DNA of 16,431 bases from DASSKW01 sp035701115 (GCA_035701115.1 DASSOA010000068.1:1-16431); one strand, 5' to 3'. Positions 6,224 to 13,850 are shown, counted from the first letter of the stretch. The notes: generated by a model from the letters alone, not told the origin. A program made the numbers and translations.

Positions 6224-7138
6224 GTGTCAGCCCATGTTCCTGATCCCGCGTTGCGGCCCGACATACCGCGCGCGGTTTTTGACGCGCTACCGATGTCCGC
6301 TGCAATTGTTGCCAGCAACGGCACGATCATTGCAGTCAATCCAATGTGGCTGTCGTTTACCGGGGAAAATGGTGGGGCCGCGAGCGGCTATCTTGGGGAA
6401 AACTATTTCCTGACCTGTAAAAAATCGTCCGACCCCGCCGTTGTTCTCATCGGGGAGCGATTGCAGGCGCTCGTGAACCAGACGCACGGCACCTTGCAGT
6501 TCGAATATCCGTGTGATTCTCCCGATACCAAGCGCTGGTACCTGATGCAGGCCAGCCGGTTCCTGATTGCAGACCAGCATTTTCTTCTGGTGTGTCACGT
6601 CGATATCACGCACCGGCGGCTGGCGGAGGAAGCGGCACAAAAGCGGGCCGATTACGATGAGCTGACCGGTCTGCTGGTCCGTGGAAGCTTTCACCGCCTG
6701 TTGCGGCAGGCTCTCGAGAAAGCGCGGCGCAACAGCAGCCGGCTTGCGGTATTTTTCCTGGATCTGAATCATCTGAAGCACGTTAATGACACGCTTGGTC
6801 ATGCGGCGGGGGACCGATTATTGATCGAGACGGGTCACCGGCTTGAGCAGACATTGCGCGGCATGGACAGTGCGGCACGGATTGGTGGAGATGAGTTCGC
6901 CTTTTTTTGTGAAGACATCAACGATCACACGGTGATGCGCGTAAAAGAGCGCGTGCGCGCAGCGCTGCTGGACCCGATAATGATTGACGGGCGCAGTGTA
7001 AGCGCCGACGGCGCGATCGGCGTCAGCTATTTCCCCGATGACGGAGACAACGTACGCATTCTGTTGCGCACGGCCGACGAGCGGATGTATCTGGAAAAGC
7101 ATTCGGTGCGTGGCAGGCAGATTCGCAATAAACGGTAG
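6224..7138 (+). CDS. PAS-GGDEF diguanylate cyclase
   Basis: A 304-residue cytosolic protein that should make cyclic di-GMP from two GTP. The PAS domain covers about residues 15-130 (FDALPMSAAIVASNGTIIAVNP is its start), followed by a short helix ending in DYDELTGLLVRGSF, the usual entry to a GGDEF domain (143-300). The catalytic motif is intact: GGDEF at 221-225 within ARIGGDEF. An inhibitory I-site RxxD (RGMD, 212-215) lies exactly five residues upstream, so product feedback is expected. No membrane segment or EAL domain is present. The start is GTG 6224, with GGAAGG upstream. The PAS ligand is unknown. It stands alone between the thioredoxin and amidohydrolase genes; a PilZ effector lies 3 kb downstream. 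Confidence 0.92.
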   Translation: MSAHVPDPALRPDIPRAVFDALPMSAAIVASNGTIIAVNPMWLSFTGENGGAASGYLGENYFLTCKKSSDPAVVLIGERLQALVNQTHGTLQFEYPCDSPDTKRWYLMQASRFLIADQHFLLVCHVDITHRRLAEEAAQKRADYDELTGLLVRGSFHRLLRQALEKARRNSSRLAVFFLDLNHLKHVNDTLGHAAGDRLLIETGHRLEQTLRGMDSAARIGGDEFAFFCEDINDHTVMRVKERVRAALLDPIMIDGRSVSADGAIGVSYFPDDGDNVRILLRTADERMYLEKHSVRGRQIRNKR

Positions 7139-7202
7139 ACGGCCGGGTTTCGATTTGAGGAAAACGCAGGCTTGAGAACCTGTAGTTCCGCGGCGGGCCC
7201 CG

Positions 7203-7218
7203 GCAATCATTTGATTGC
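7203..7218. promoter_or_regulatory. Palindrome GCAATCA-TT-TGATTGC upstream of the amidohydrolase gene
   Basis: Perfect 7-bp arms with a 2-bp centre end 10 nt before the GAGGA ribosome site. It could be an operator or an RNA hairpin in the leader. The inner bases resemble half of a TTGAT-type site, but the spacing does not fit FNR. Confidence 0.4.
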
Positions 7219-7239
7219 TTCAACGAAGAGGATGCAAGC

Positions 7240-8550
7240 GTGAGAAAACTGACATTGACTGCAATCACCTTACTGACGTCGCTGACGCTGCTGAGCAGCC
7301 CGGTATTCGGCCAACCCCCCGCGGGACAGCCTGTGGTATTGAAAGCAGCACATCTGTTCGATGCAGTGTCCGGCAGAATGACCGATCACGGCATGGTGCT
7401 GGTGGACGGCGGCAAGATTGTGGCGGTTGGCGGCAACATCAACGTGCCGGCCGGCGCCAGGGTCATTGATCTTGGCGATGCAACGCTGTTGCCCGGTTTT
7501 ATTGATTCGCACGTACATCTGTCAATGGAGATGTCGGACAACTGGTACAAGGATTTCTACAACGACATGATGCGGTTTCCCGCCGAAAAGGCGTTGTACG
7601 GATCGAAGTATGCGCGTGAAACTCTCGAATCAGGCTTTACCACGGTGCGCGATCTGGGCGGGCGCGACTGGGTACCCCTGGGTTTGCGTAACGCGATCAA
7701 CGCCGGCGTGATCGAAGGTCCGCGCATGCTGATCGCCAACAGTTTTATCGGTGCCACGGCCGGTCATGCCGACCAGGCCCCGTTTCCGCCGCAACGCGTC
7801 GCGCCGCTCGGGCCGATTGACGGCGTCTGCAACGGGCCGGACGAATGCCGCGCAGCGGTGCGCTACCAGATCAAATACGGCGCTGACGTGATCAAGTTCA
7901 TGCCGTCGGGCGGCGTGCTGTCGCTGTCGGATCCGGTGGATGCGCCGGAACTGTCGCAGGCCGAAATGGACGCGATCGTATCCGAAGCACACGCCTGGCA
8001 TCGCAAGGTCGCGGCACATTGTCACGGCGACGTCGCCGCGAAAATGGCGATCAAGGCAGGTGTGGATTCGATCGAGCACGGCACCTTTCTCAAGGATGAC
8101 ACGCTGCGCGAAATGAAAGCGAAACACGTCTATCTGGTGCCGACGCTGTTTGCCGGCTACTGGGTCGGTGAGCAGGCCGACAAGCTGCCGCCGGCAATTG
8201 CCGTCAAGGCGCGCGCCGCCGCCGCACAGATGCAGATCATGTTTCAGCACGCCGTGAAAATCGGCGTACCGATCGCATTCGGTACCGACTCCGGCGTCGA
8301 ACCGCACGGCCTCGATGCGCGCGAATTTGCGTTGATGGTGAAGAACGGCATGAGGCCGGCGCAGGCATTGATGGCGGCAACCCACGATGCGGCCGAGCTG
8401 CTCGGGGTCGCATCGGAAACCGGTACGCTCGAACCCGGCAAGGCGGCGGATATTGTTGCGGTACCCGGCAACCCGCTGCAGGACATTCGCGATACCGAGC
8501 ATCCGCTGCTGGTGATGAAGGCCGGCAAGGTCTACGTTGATCACCTGTAA
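7240..8550 (+). CDS. Exported metal-dependent amidohydrolase (imidazolonepropionase-like/prolidase-like subgroup)
   Basis: A 436-residue protein of the amidohydrolase superfamily (TIM-barrel hydrolase). It opens with a signal peptide (MRK, hydrophobic 5-19, likely cut after VFG at residue 24), so it should act in the periplasm. Metal-site residues are visible in order: H91 and H93 in FIDSHVHL, K219 in DVIKFMPSGG (candidate carboxylated lysine), H260 and H262 in AAHCHGD, H280 in IEHGT, and D350 in GTDSG. The C-terminus returns to the small beta domain (GTLEPGKAADIVAVPGNPL). Secreted members often cleave X-Pro or Xaa-Arg dipeptides or N-acyl amino acids; the substrate cannot be read here. GTG 7240 follows GAGGA; an ATG at 7232 stops after three codons. 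A strong hairpin follows the stop. Confidence 0.88.
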   Translation: MRKLTLTAITLLTSLTLLSSPVFGQPPAGQPVVLKAAHLFDAVSGRMTDHGMVLVDGGKIVAVGGNINVPAGARVIDLGDATLLPGFIDSHVHLSMEMSDNWYKDFYNDMMRFPAEKALYGSKYARETLESGFTTVRDLGGRDWVPLGLRNAINAGVIEGPRMLIANSFIGATAGHADQAPFPPQRVAPLGPIDGVCNGPDECRAAVRYQIKYGADVIKFMPSGGVLSLSDPVDAPELSQAEMDAIVSEAHAWHRKVAAHCHGDVAAKMAIKAGVDSIEHGTFLKDDTLREMKAKHVYLVPTLFAGYWVGEQADKLPPAIAVKARAAAAQMQIMFQHAVKIGVPIAFGTDSGVEPHGLDAREFALMVKNGMRPAQALMAATHDAAELLGVASETGTLEPGKAADIVAVPGNPLQDIRDTEHPLLVMKAGKVYVDHL

Positions 8551-8569
8551 GCCACGCTGACGCACGCCG

Positions 8570-8597
8570 CCGGTGCCGGCCGGGAAGCCGGCACCGG
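8570..8597 (+). terminator. Strong hairpin after the amidohydrolase gene
   Basis: A perfect 11-bp stem, CCGGTGCCGGC (8570-8580) with GCCGGCACCGG (8587-8597), closes a CGGGAA loop 19 nt after the stop codon. No U tract follows, so termination may be Rho-assisted, or the hairpin may protect the 3' end. Confidence 0.55.
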
Positions 8598-8649
8598 TCC
8601 TGCACCGTTGCGGTGGCGCGCAACATGACAACTGTAATCCTTTGCGTTT

Positions 8650-8663
8650 AACAGATGTCTGTT
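8650..8663. promoter_or_regulatory. Perfect palindrome AACAGA-TG-TCTGTT upstream of the MFS gene
   Basis: Six-base arms with a 2-bp centre lie 68 bp before the MFS start, in the 180-bp gap after the amidohydrolase. Several weak -35/-10 combinations overlap this area, none clearly best. A repressor operator for the exporter is a plausible inference. Confidence 0.35.
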
Positions 8664-8730
8664 CCCGGAATGCGCCCGTTGCGGCATGATGATGTTCCTG
8701 CGCCTTGGAGCAAAATCTGGAGTCCCGGTC

Positions 8731-10020
8731 ATGTCTGATACCCCGCGTAAAACTTCGATTACGGCAAACCGCGATTTCAGGCTCCTGTTCGGCGGCAGTA
8801 CGGTTTCCGCGCTGGGCGATCAGTTCACCCTCGTGGCATTGCCGTGGCTGGTGCTCAAGCTCACCGGCGATGCGGGGGCTCTGGGACTGGTGCTTGCGGC
8901 CATGGCGCTGCCGCGCGCGATGTTCATGCTGATCGGCGGGGCCATTGTGGATCGCATGTCGCCGCGTCGCGTCCTGCTCGTGTCGCGAGCCGTCAATGCC
9001 GTTTTCATCGGCATTCTGGCCGCGCTGGTGCTGGGCGGCGCCATCCAGATGTGGATGGTGTACCTGCTGGCGCTCGGCATCGGGCTGTCGACGGCGTTTG
9101 CGTACCCGGCGGGCAGCGCAATCCTGCCGCAGCTGGTCGAACCCCAGCAGCTGCAGTCTGCGAATGCGCTGTTCATGACCATGCGTCAGCTCAGCATGTT
9201 TGTGGGGCCGGCACTGGCCGGCGTCGTGATCAGTCTGGGCGCGCACAAATCAGCCGGCACGCAGACGGTTGCCGATGCCTCAGGAATGGGTCTCGCGTTC
9301 GGCATCGATGCGGTAAGTTTCCTGTTTTCCCTGGGATCGCTGATGCTGGTCCGGATCCACACCGACTACCATCCGCCCCGGCCGGCCGGCGGCGTACTGG
9401 CGGACGTTGCCAGCGGGATACGCACCATCTGGTCGGACGTATCCTTGCGTGCGTTCATTCTCTATGCCGCGGCGGTGTCGGTGTTCGTCGGCGGCCCTAT
9501 TCAGGTCGGCCTGCCGGTGCTGGCCAACACGCGCCTCGACTGGGGTGCGGCATCGCTGGGCGCATTGATGACGGCCAACGGCGGCGGCGTAATCATCGGT
9601 GGCATCCTGTCGGGTTTCGGCACGCGGCTCGCCCGCGGACGCATCGGCGTGATGGTGCTGTGCATCGACAGCACGGTGGGCCTCGCGATTATCGGCCTGA
9701 CGCTGGTGCACTCGACGCTCGCCGGAGCGGGCCTGCTCGCGGTTGTCGGGTTGCTGGGCGGCATCGCGCAGATTTCCGTGTTCACCTGGGTTCAGCGGCG
9801 GGTGTCCCAGGCCATGATGGGGCGCACCATGAGCGTGCTGCTGTTTACCTTCATGGGTTTGGGTCCGATCGCGGCGGCGGTTTCCGGCGCGTTGCTCAAG
9901 ATCATTTCATTGAGCGTGCTGTTCGGTGGTGCGGGGCTGGTGCTGACGGTTTTTGCACTGCTCTGTCTGACCAGCCCCCAGATGCGCGGCATCGGCAATA
10001 CCAAACCGTTGCCGGCCTGA
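8731..10020 (+). CDS. Major facilitator superfamily transporter, probable exporter (EntS/MFS_3-like)
   Basis: A 429-residue inner membrane transporter with about twelve hydrophobic segments in two halves. The loop between helices 2 and 3 carries the MFS signature GGAIVDRMSPRRVLLVSR (about 69-86), and a cytosolic stretch near 210-240 separates the two halves. The start SITANRDFRLLFGGSTVSALGDQFTLVALPWLVL is typical of the MFS_3/EntS-like group that exports siderophores, macrolides and other small molecules. The cargo cannot be inferred because no biosynthetic cluster adjoins. ATG 8731 (MSDTPRK) is chosen because GGAG lies 8 nt upstream; the open frame from 8686 lacks a ribosome site. A palindrome lies upstream at 8650. 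A long overlapping frame on the same strand is a shadow. Confidence 0.85.
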   Translation: MSDTPRKTSITANRDFRLLFGGSTVSALGDQFTLVALPWLVLKLTGDAGALGLVLAAMALPRAMFMLIGGAIVDRMSPRRVLLVSRAVNAVFIGILAALVLGGAIQMWMVYLLALGIGLSTAFAYPAGSAILPQLVEPQQLQSANALFMTMRQLSMFVGPALAGVVISLGAHKSAGTQTVADASGMGLAFGIDAVSFLFSLGSLMLVRIHTDYHPPRPAGGVLADVASGIRTIWSDVSLRAFILYAAAVSVFVGGPIQVGLPVLANTRLDWGAASLGALMTANGGGVIIGGILSGFGTRLARGRIGVMVLCIDSTVGLAIIGLTLVHSTLAGAGLLAVVGLLGGIAQISVFTWVQRRVSQAMMGRTMSVLLFTFMGLGPIAAAVSGALLKIISLSVLFGGAGLVLTVFALLCLTSPQMRGIGNTKPLPA

Positions 10021-10045
10021 TCTGCATCCGGAACATGGCTCGACT

Positions 10046-10068
10046 ACGTACTATGAGTGACGTACTAT
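10046..10068 (+). repeat. Tandem 9-bp direct repeat ACGTACTAT upstream of the PilZ promoter
   Basis: ACGTACTAT occurs at 10046-10054 and again at 10060-10068, with GAGTG between (14-bp period). The second copy ends exactly before the putative -35 at 10069. The stretch is much more AT-rich than its surroundings. A pair of activator half-sites is a reasonable inference. Confidence 0.45.
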
Positions 10069-10097
10069 TTGCGGATAGCGCAAACACTCAATATGTT
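10069..10097 (+). promoter_or_regulatory. Putative sigma70 promoter of the PilZ gene
   Basis: TTGCGG (10069-10074) and TATGTT (10092-10097) have a 17-bp spacer. A 6-bp inverted repeat TTTGCG/CGCAAA (10068-10073 and 10079-10084) overlaps the -35. Transcription would start about 40 nt before the PilZ ATG. Confidence 0.5.
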
Positions 10098-10142
10098 AAA
10101 AGAGAACTCGATAATTACCTGCATGCGAAGGGGACCCGGCGA

Positions 10143-10484
10143 ATGAACAGGAACGCCGAACGCCGCAGGTACAAACGCATGACCCTGGAAGAACGGGCGA
10201 TCGTCCGTTCATTCGCCGAAGAAGAATCGGACCGCACCGGTTTCCACTGTCACATCATGGATGTCTCAGCGGCCGGTTTGCAGATCCGCCTGCGGCATCC
10301 CTATTCGGTAGGCGAGAAACTCGACATCATGGCGTACATGGAAGGTTACGGAAACCATTTTCATCTGGTCGGCGAAGTCAAATGGCTGAAGGCACTTGAT
10401 AACAATGAAGGCTTCGCCATCGGTGTCGAGATTGAAGACACACAGGATCAGGACATCACCGACTGGAAACGCGTATTCAACTGA
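10143..10484 (+). CDS. Stand-alone PilZ domain protein (cyclic di-GMP receptor)
   Basis: A 113-residue protein that is almost entirely one PilZ domain. Both cyclic di-GMP-binding signatures are present: RxxxR in ERRRYKRM (R8 to R12) and DxSxxG in HIMDVSAAGLQI (D40, S42, G45). Single-domain PilZ proteins act as receptors that pass the signal to a partner controlling motility, exopolysaccharide or secretion; the partner is not visible here. I chose ATG 10143 because AAGGGG lies 10 nt upstream and the PilZ arginine motif begins at once. The in-frame ATGs at 10035 and 10053 have no ribosome site and overlap the promoter and direct repeat. The NfeD gene begins 69 nt downstream and may be co-transcribed. 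Confidence 0.88.
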   Translation: MNRNAERRRYKRMTLEERAIVRSFAEEESDRTGFHCHIMDVSAAGLQIRLRHPYSVGEKLDIMAYMEGYGNHFHLVGEVKWLKALDNNEGFAIGVEIEDTQDQDITDWKRVFN

Positions 10485-10553
10485 GTTCAATACCAAAGCG
10501 CCGTTCAAGGCGTGCAGGAATCGGTGCTGCGCTGCAGCCTTGAGGAGGGGTGA

Positions 10554-10967
10554 ATGTTCTGGGGGTTTCTTGCAGCCGGCATCCTGCTGGCCGTGATCGA
10601 AATGCTGACGGTCACGTTCTATCTGGCCGCACTCGCGGTCGCGTCATTGCTCACTGCGGCGGTTGCCTGGTTTGCGCATCCCACGCCGATTCAGGCCGCC
10701 ATCGTTTTTGCCATCACCGCGCTCGTGACCCTGACGCTGGCACACCGGCTGCGGCGGCGCATCCAGCCGCACGGCACCGATGCGCTTGCAGACATGGATC
10801 GCGGCGGCGAAGTCGTGGTGGAAGACGCAGCACCGGGCCAGCTGAAGGTTCGCTATCGCGATTCGATCTGGGAAGCGGTCTGGGACGGGCCGGGTGAACC
10901 GGCGCAGGGTATGCGTGCCGTAATCAGCGCGCGCGAGGGCTCGCGGCTGCGTATCCGCAGGCCCTGA
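10554..10967 (+). CDS. NfeD family membrane protein (short form, partner of SPFH protein)
   Basis: A 137-residue protein with two or three hydrophobic N-terminal segments (about 3-22, 24-41 and 47-63), then a cytosolic OB-fold-like domain (about 75-137, ending RLRIRRP). This is the short NfeD form lacking the ClpP-like protease domain. NfeD genes are almost always next to a stomatin/SPFH gene, as here: the SPFH start lies 34 nt after the stop, so both are likely one transcript. E. coli YbbK (QmcA)/YbbJ is the matching pair. NfeD is thought to assist assembly or quality control within SPFH microdomains. ATG 10554 follows a very strong AGGAGGGG. Confidence 0.88.
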   Translation: MFWGFLAAGILLAVIEMLTVTFYLAALAVASLLTAAVAWFAHPTPIQAAIVFAITALVTLTLAHRLRRRIQPHGTDALADMDRGGEVVVEDAAPGQLKVRYRDSIWEAVWDGPGEPAQGMRAVISAREGSRLRIRRP

Positions 10968-11001
10968 ATTCAATCGTCATAAAACCAAAAGGAACTTACA
11001 C

Positions 11002-11934
11002 ATGACTATATCCGTGTCGGCAGTGATTGGCATTCTGGTCGTAATCTGGGCTGCGGTGCTGGTGATCCGCTCCATCCGCATTGTGCCGCAGCAACGCACG
11101 CTGGTAGTGGAGCGGCTGGGCCGCTTTCATGCGGTGTTGAGCACCGGCATCCAGATCATCGTGCCGGTGATCGATCGCGTTGCGTACAAGTTCGACATGC
11201 GCGAAATTCCGCTCGACGTGCCGGAACAGGTGTGCATCACGCGCGACAACACCCGCCTGTCGGTTGACGGCGTGCTGTATTACCAGATTACCGATGCACA
11301 GAAAGCCGCCTACGGCACCAACGACGTGCTGGCGGCAGTCGTGCAGCTGGTGCAGACAACCATGCGTGCCGAAGTCGGCAAGCTCGCGCTGGACGACTGT
11401 CTGTCACAACGCGACACGCTCAACAAAGGCGTGGTGGATGTCCTGACGCAGGCCGGATCAGGCTGGGGCGTGAAAGTGCTGCGTTACGAAATCCGCAACC
11501 TGACGCCGCCGCAGGAAATCCAGAAGGCGATGGAATTGCAGTTGACCGCGGAACGCGAAAAGCGCGCCGCAATCGCCAAGTCGGAAGGCGAACGCGCGAC
11601 GGCGATCAATCTTTCCGAAGGCCAGAAGCAGAGCCAGATCAATCTCGCGGAAGGCGAAAAGCAGAGCGCGATCTTGCGTGCCGAAGGTCAGGCGCAGGCG
11701 ATCGGAGCCGTGGCGACCGCGACCGCGCAGGCGATTGACACCATTGCCAGGTCGGTGTCGGCGCAGGGCGGCTCGGAAGCGTTGAATTATCAGCTTGGAC
11801 AGCAGTGGGTCGAGCGCTGGGGCAATATCGCCAAATCCTCAACCGTTACGGTGATTCCGGCGGCGATGGGCGACATCGCGGCGATGATGAGTACGCTGAC
11901 CTCGCTGAACAAGGGTGCGGCGGCGGCCAAATAG
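11002..11934 (+). CDS. qmcA: SPFH/band 7 membrane protein, QmcA (paraslipin) type
   Basis: A 310-residue protein of QmcA size (E. coli 305). One N-terminal membrane helix (about 3-24) is followed by the SPFH domain (about 25-185): VPQQRTLVVERLGRF, GIQIIVPVIDRV, the conserved LSQRDTLN (134-141), and WGVKVLRYEIRNLTPP. Next comes a charged coiled coil at 186-232 built of 11-residue units; the pair EG recurs at 195, 206, 217 and 228. The C-terminus is alanine-rich. SPFH proteins form large cage-like oligomers and, with NfeD, organise membrane microdomains or limit FtsH-type proteolysis. ATG 11002 follows AAGGA. The gene ends 12 nt from the stop of the convergent glycosyltransferase gene. Confidence 0.92.
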   Translation: MTISVSAVIGILVVIWAAVLVIRSIRIVPQQRTLVVERLGRFHAVLSTGIQIIVPVIDRVAYKFDMREIPLDVPEQVCITRDNTRLSVDGVLYYQITDAQKAAYGTNDVLAAVVQLVQTTMRAEVGKLALDDCLSQRDTLNKGVVDVLTQAGSGWGVKVLRYEIRNLTPPQEIQKAMELQLTAEREKRAAIAKSEGERATAINLSEGQKQSQINLAEGEKQSAILRAEGQAQAIGAVATATAQAIDTIARSVSAQGGSEALNYQLGQQWVERWGNIAKSSTVTVIPAAMGDIAAMMSTLTSLNKGAAAAK

Positions 11935-11946
11935 CTGTCGGGCCGG

Positions 11947-12969
11947 TCAGCCCGCCAGGCGTTCGCGCGCCGGCGATGCCGGCACCATGTAATCGAGAAA
12001 CTGGGTGGCAACCTGTCCCCAGCCGTGTTTGAGTGCATAGTCACGGCAACGGGTGCCATCCAGTTCCAGACACGCAAGCGCTGCCCGGCGCAGGTCTTCG
12101 TCGCAGAATCCGGTTACGCCCTGTTCGATGATGTCGAGCGGACCGGTAACCGGAAACGCCGCCACCGGCACGCCGCAGGCCATCGCTTCGAGCTGGACCA
12201 GACCGTACGTATCCGTCCGGCTCGGAAATACCATGACATCCGCCGACGCCAGGTGCCGCGCCAGATCCTGGCCCAGCAGGAACCCGGTGAAACGCGCCGA
12301 CGCGTAACGCGCTTTCAGCATTTCGAGATCGGGACCGTCGCCGACCACATACTTGGTGCCGGGCAGTTCCAGGGACAGGAATGCCTTCAGATTTTTTTCC
12401 ACCGCGACACGACCGACATACATCCATATCGGCTGTTCGCCATTCAACTCGCGCTTTTCGCGCGGGCGAAACAGTTCCGTATCCACGCCCTTGTTCCACA
12501 GCACGATATTGCCGAAACCGTAGGCGGTAAGGTCGCGTGCCAGACTCCGGGTCGACACCATGACCCGGCTCGCCGGCCGATGGAACCGCCGCATCCAGGC
12601 ATAGCTCACACCGAGCGGCACCGGTGCGCGTGCGCGCACGTATTCCGGAAAGCGGGTGTGGTAGCAGGTGGTGAAGTCGAGTTTGCGATCGAGACAATAG
12701 CGCCTTGCCGCGAGTCCCAGTGGACCCTCGGTCGAAATGTGGATCGCATCGGGCTGCTCCGCATCGAGCATGCGCGCAACACCGTGTTTCGGAAACAGGG
12801 CCAGCCGGATTGTGCGATAGCCGGGCATGCCGATGGTGCGAAATCCATTCGGCGTAATGAGCACGATATCGTGACCGCGCGCGGTCAGTTCCTGCACCGT
12901 GTGTTGCATGGTGACAACCACGCCGTTGACTTCCGGCAGCCAGGTGTCGGTTACGATGGCGATCTTCAT
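11947..12969 (-). CDS. agt: GT4 family glycosyltransferase, probable diacylglycerol glycosyltransferase Agt
   Basis: A 340-residue GT-B enzyme without membrane segments, expected to act at the inner face of the membrane. The N-terminal domain starts MKIAIVTDTWLPEVNGVV with the Gly-rich acceptor loop. The C-terminal domain carries the nucleotide-sugar site: GRVAVEKN (186-193), VGDGPD (209-214) and FPSRTDTYGLVQLEAMACG. In the last, the EX7E motif reads D253-X7-E261, a substitution common in this proteobacterial subgroup. Such proteins are often named mannosyltransferases. The context argues for Agt, which adds glucose, galactose or glucuronate to diacylglycerol in phosphate-starved cells: it starts 2 nt after the PlcP-like gene and shares its Pho-box promoter. 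Sugar specificity cannot be read. Its ribosome site is weak, so translational coupling is likely. Confidence 0.72.
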   Translation of the reverse strand: MKIAIVTDTWLPEVNGVVVTMQHTVQELTARGHDIVLITPNGFRTIGMPGYRTIRLALFPKHGVARMLDAEQPDAIHISTEGPLGLAARRYCLDRKLDFTTCYHTRFPEYVRARAPVPLGVSYAWMRRFHRPASRVMVSTRSLARDLTAYGFGNIVLWNKGVDTELFRPREKRELNGEQPIWMYVGRVAVEKNLKAFLSLELPGTKYVVGDGPDLEMLKARYASARFTGFLLGQDLARHLASADVMVFPSRTDTYGLVQLEAMACGVPVAAFPVTGPLDIIEQGVTGFCDEDLRRAALACLELDGTRCRDYALKHGWGQVATQFLDYMVPASPARERLAG

Positions 12970-12971
12970 GC

Positions 12972-13805
12972 TTATACCGTACGTTGTCTGGCAGCTTGCG
13001 GCAGGTCGGGCGTCGTGGCGCGAACCGGCCGGGATGCCTTGATCAGGGTCTGCTGCTCGGTCCAGTTCACCAGTTCAAGCCGCCCGTCATGTTTCTCGAT
13101 GAGTGCGGTGCACGATTCAACCCAGTCACCGTCGTTGCAGTAGAGAATGCCGTCGTGATGAGTGATTTCCGCCCGGTGAATGTGACCGCAGACCACGCCG
13201 TCGGCATTGCGCCGTCTGACCTCGCGCACGACAGCCTGCTCGTAGTCGCTGATGAACTGCATGGCATTCTTGACCTTGTGCTTGAGGTAGGATGCGAGCG
13301 ACCAGTAGGGGAAGCCCAGCTTGCGCCGGAACACGTTGAGCCAGCGATTGAGATAGAGCAGCCAGTCATAGACCCTGTTCCCCAGTATCGCGAGCAGCCG
13401 GCTGCACTGGACGACGCTGTCGAATTCATCACCGTGCAGGATCAGCAGCCGTTTGCCATCCGCGGTTTCATGTACCGCGTCGCGGCGGATTGCCACGTTG
13501 CCGAAATCCATGCCGGCATAGTCGCGCAATACTTCGTCGTGATTGCCTGGAACATAGATAACCCTGGTGCCGCGCTTGGCCTTGCCGAGGATGGTGCGAA
13601 TCACGTTGTTGTGTGCCTGCGGCCAGAACAGCCGGTTGCGCATCTCCCATACGTCGATGATGTCGCCCACGAGATAGAGGTAATCGCTCTCGGTGCGATG
13701 CAGGAAATCGAGCAGGAATTCGGCGCGACAACCGCGAAATCCGAGATGCACATCCGATATGAAGATACTGCGATAACGCAGCGGGTTTAGCTGACTTACC
13801 GACAT
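12972..13805 (-). CDS. plcP: LpxH-like metallophosphoesterase, probable phospholipase C PlcP
   Basis: A 277-residue calcineurin-like phosphoesterase. All metal motifs are present: D18 and H20 in ISDVHLG, D48 in VGDIIDVWE, N88 and H89 in PGNHDE, H124 in LHGDEFD, and H208 and H210 in CGHIHRAE. Databases usually call such proteins UDP-2,3-diacylglucosamine diphosphatase (COG2908), but true LpxH is near 240 residues. The longer form, with the hydrophobic insert WLLYLNRWLNVFRRKLGFPYW (148-168) suited to membrane contact, matches PlcP. PlcP cleaves phosphatidylcholine or phosphatidylethanolamine to diacylglycerol when phosphate is scarce. The upstream Pho box and the downstream GT4 gene support this. 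ATG 13805 has a weak ribosome site, but no in-frame alternative start lies upstream. LpxH-type activity remains the alternative. Confidence 0.75.
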   Translation of the reverse strand: MSVSQLNPLRYRSIFISDVHLGFRGCRAEFLLDFLHRTESDYLYLVGDIIDVWEMRNRLFWPQAHNNVIRTILGKAKRGTRVIYVPGNHDEVLRDYAGMDFGNVAIRRDAVHETADGKRLLILHGDEFDSVVQCSRLLAILGNRVYDWLLYLNRWLNVFRRKLGFPYWSLASYLKHKVKNAMQFISDYEQAVVREVRRRNADGVVCGHIHRAEITHHDGILYCNDGDWVESCTALIEKHDGRLELVNWTEQQTLIKASRPVRATTPDLPQAARQRTV

Positions 13806-13850
13806 GGTGCAGTGCTGCTTTTCATACGCGGGGCATGATGCAGCCTGCCT

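Noticed and set aside
7630..9246. Minus-strand frame of 538 codons
   Set aside because: Antisense to the amidohydrolase and MFS genes; composition is His/Arg/Gln-rich and lacks domain motifs, as expected of a GC-rich shadow.
8844..10016. Long plus-strand frame (546 codons) running through the MFS gene into the PilZ gene
   Set aside because: The first 390 or so residues are rich in Arg/His/Gly and match a shifted reading of the MFS gene. Only the last 113 residues are real (PilZ).
12697..12729. Degenerate EX7E motif in the glycosyltransferase as a sign of inactivity
   Set aside because: Asp at the first position (D253) is common in this GT4 subgroup, so loss of activity is not implied.
12025..13790. 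Two long plus-strand frames opposite the plcP/agt-like genes
   Set aside because: Both mirror the codons of the phosphoesterase and glycosyltransferase, whose catalytic motifs are intact on the minus strand.
12972..13805. True LpxH (lipid A biosynthesis)
   Set aside because: Not excluded, but length, Pho box and operon partner fit PlcP better; kept as the alternative.
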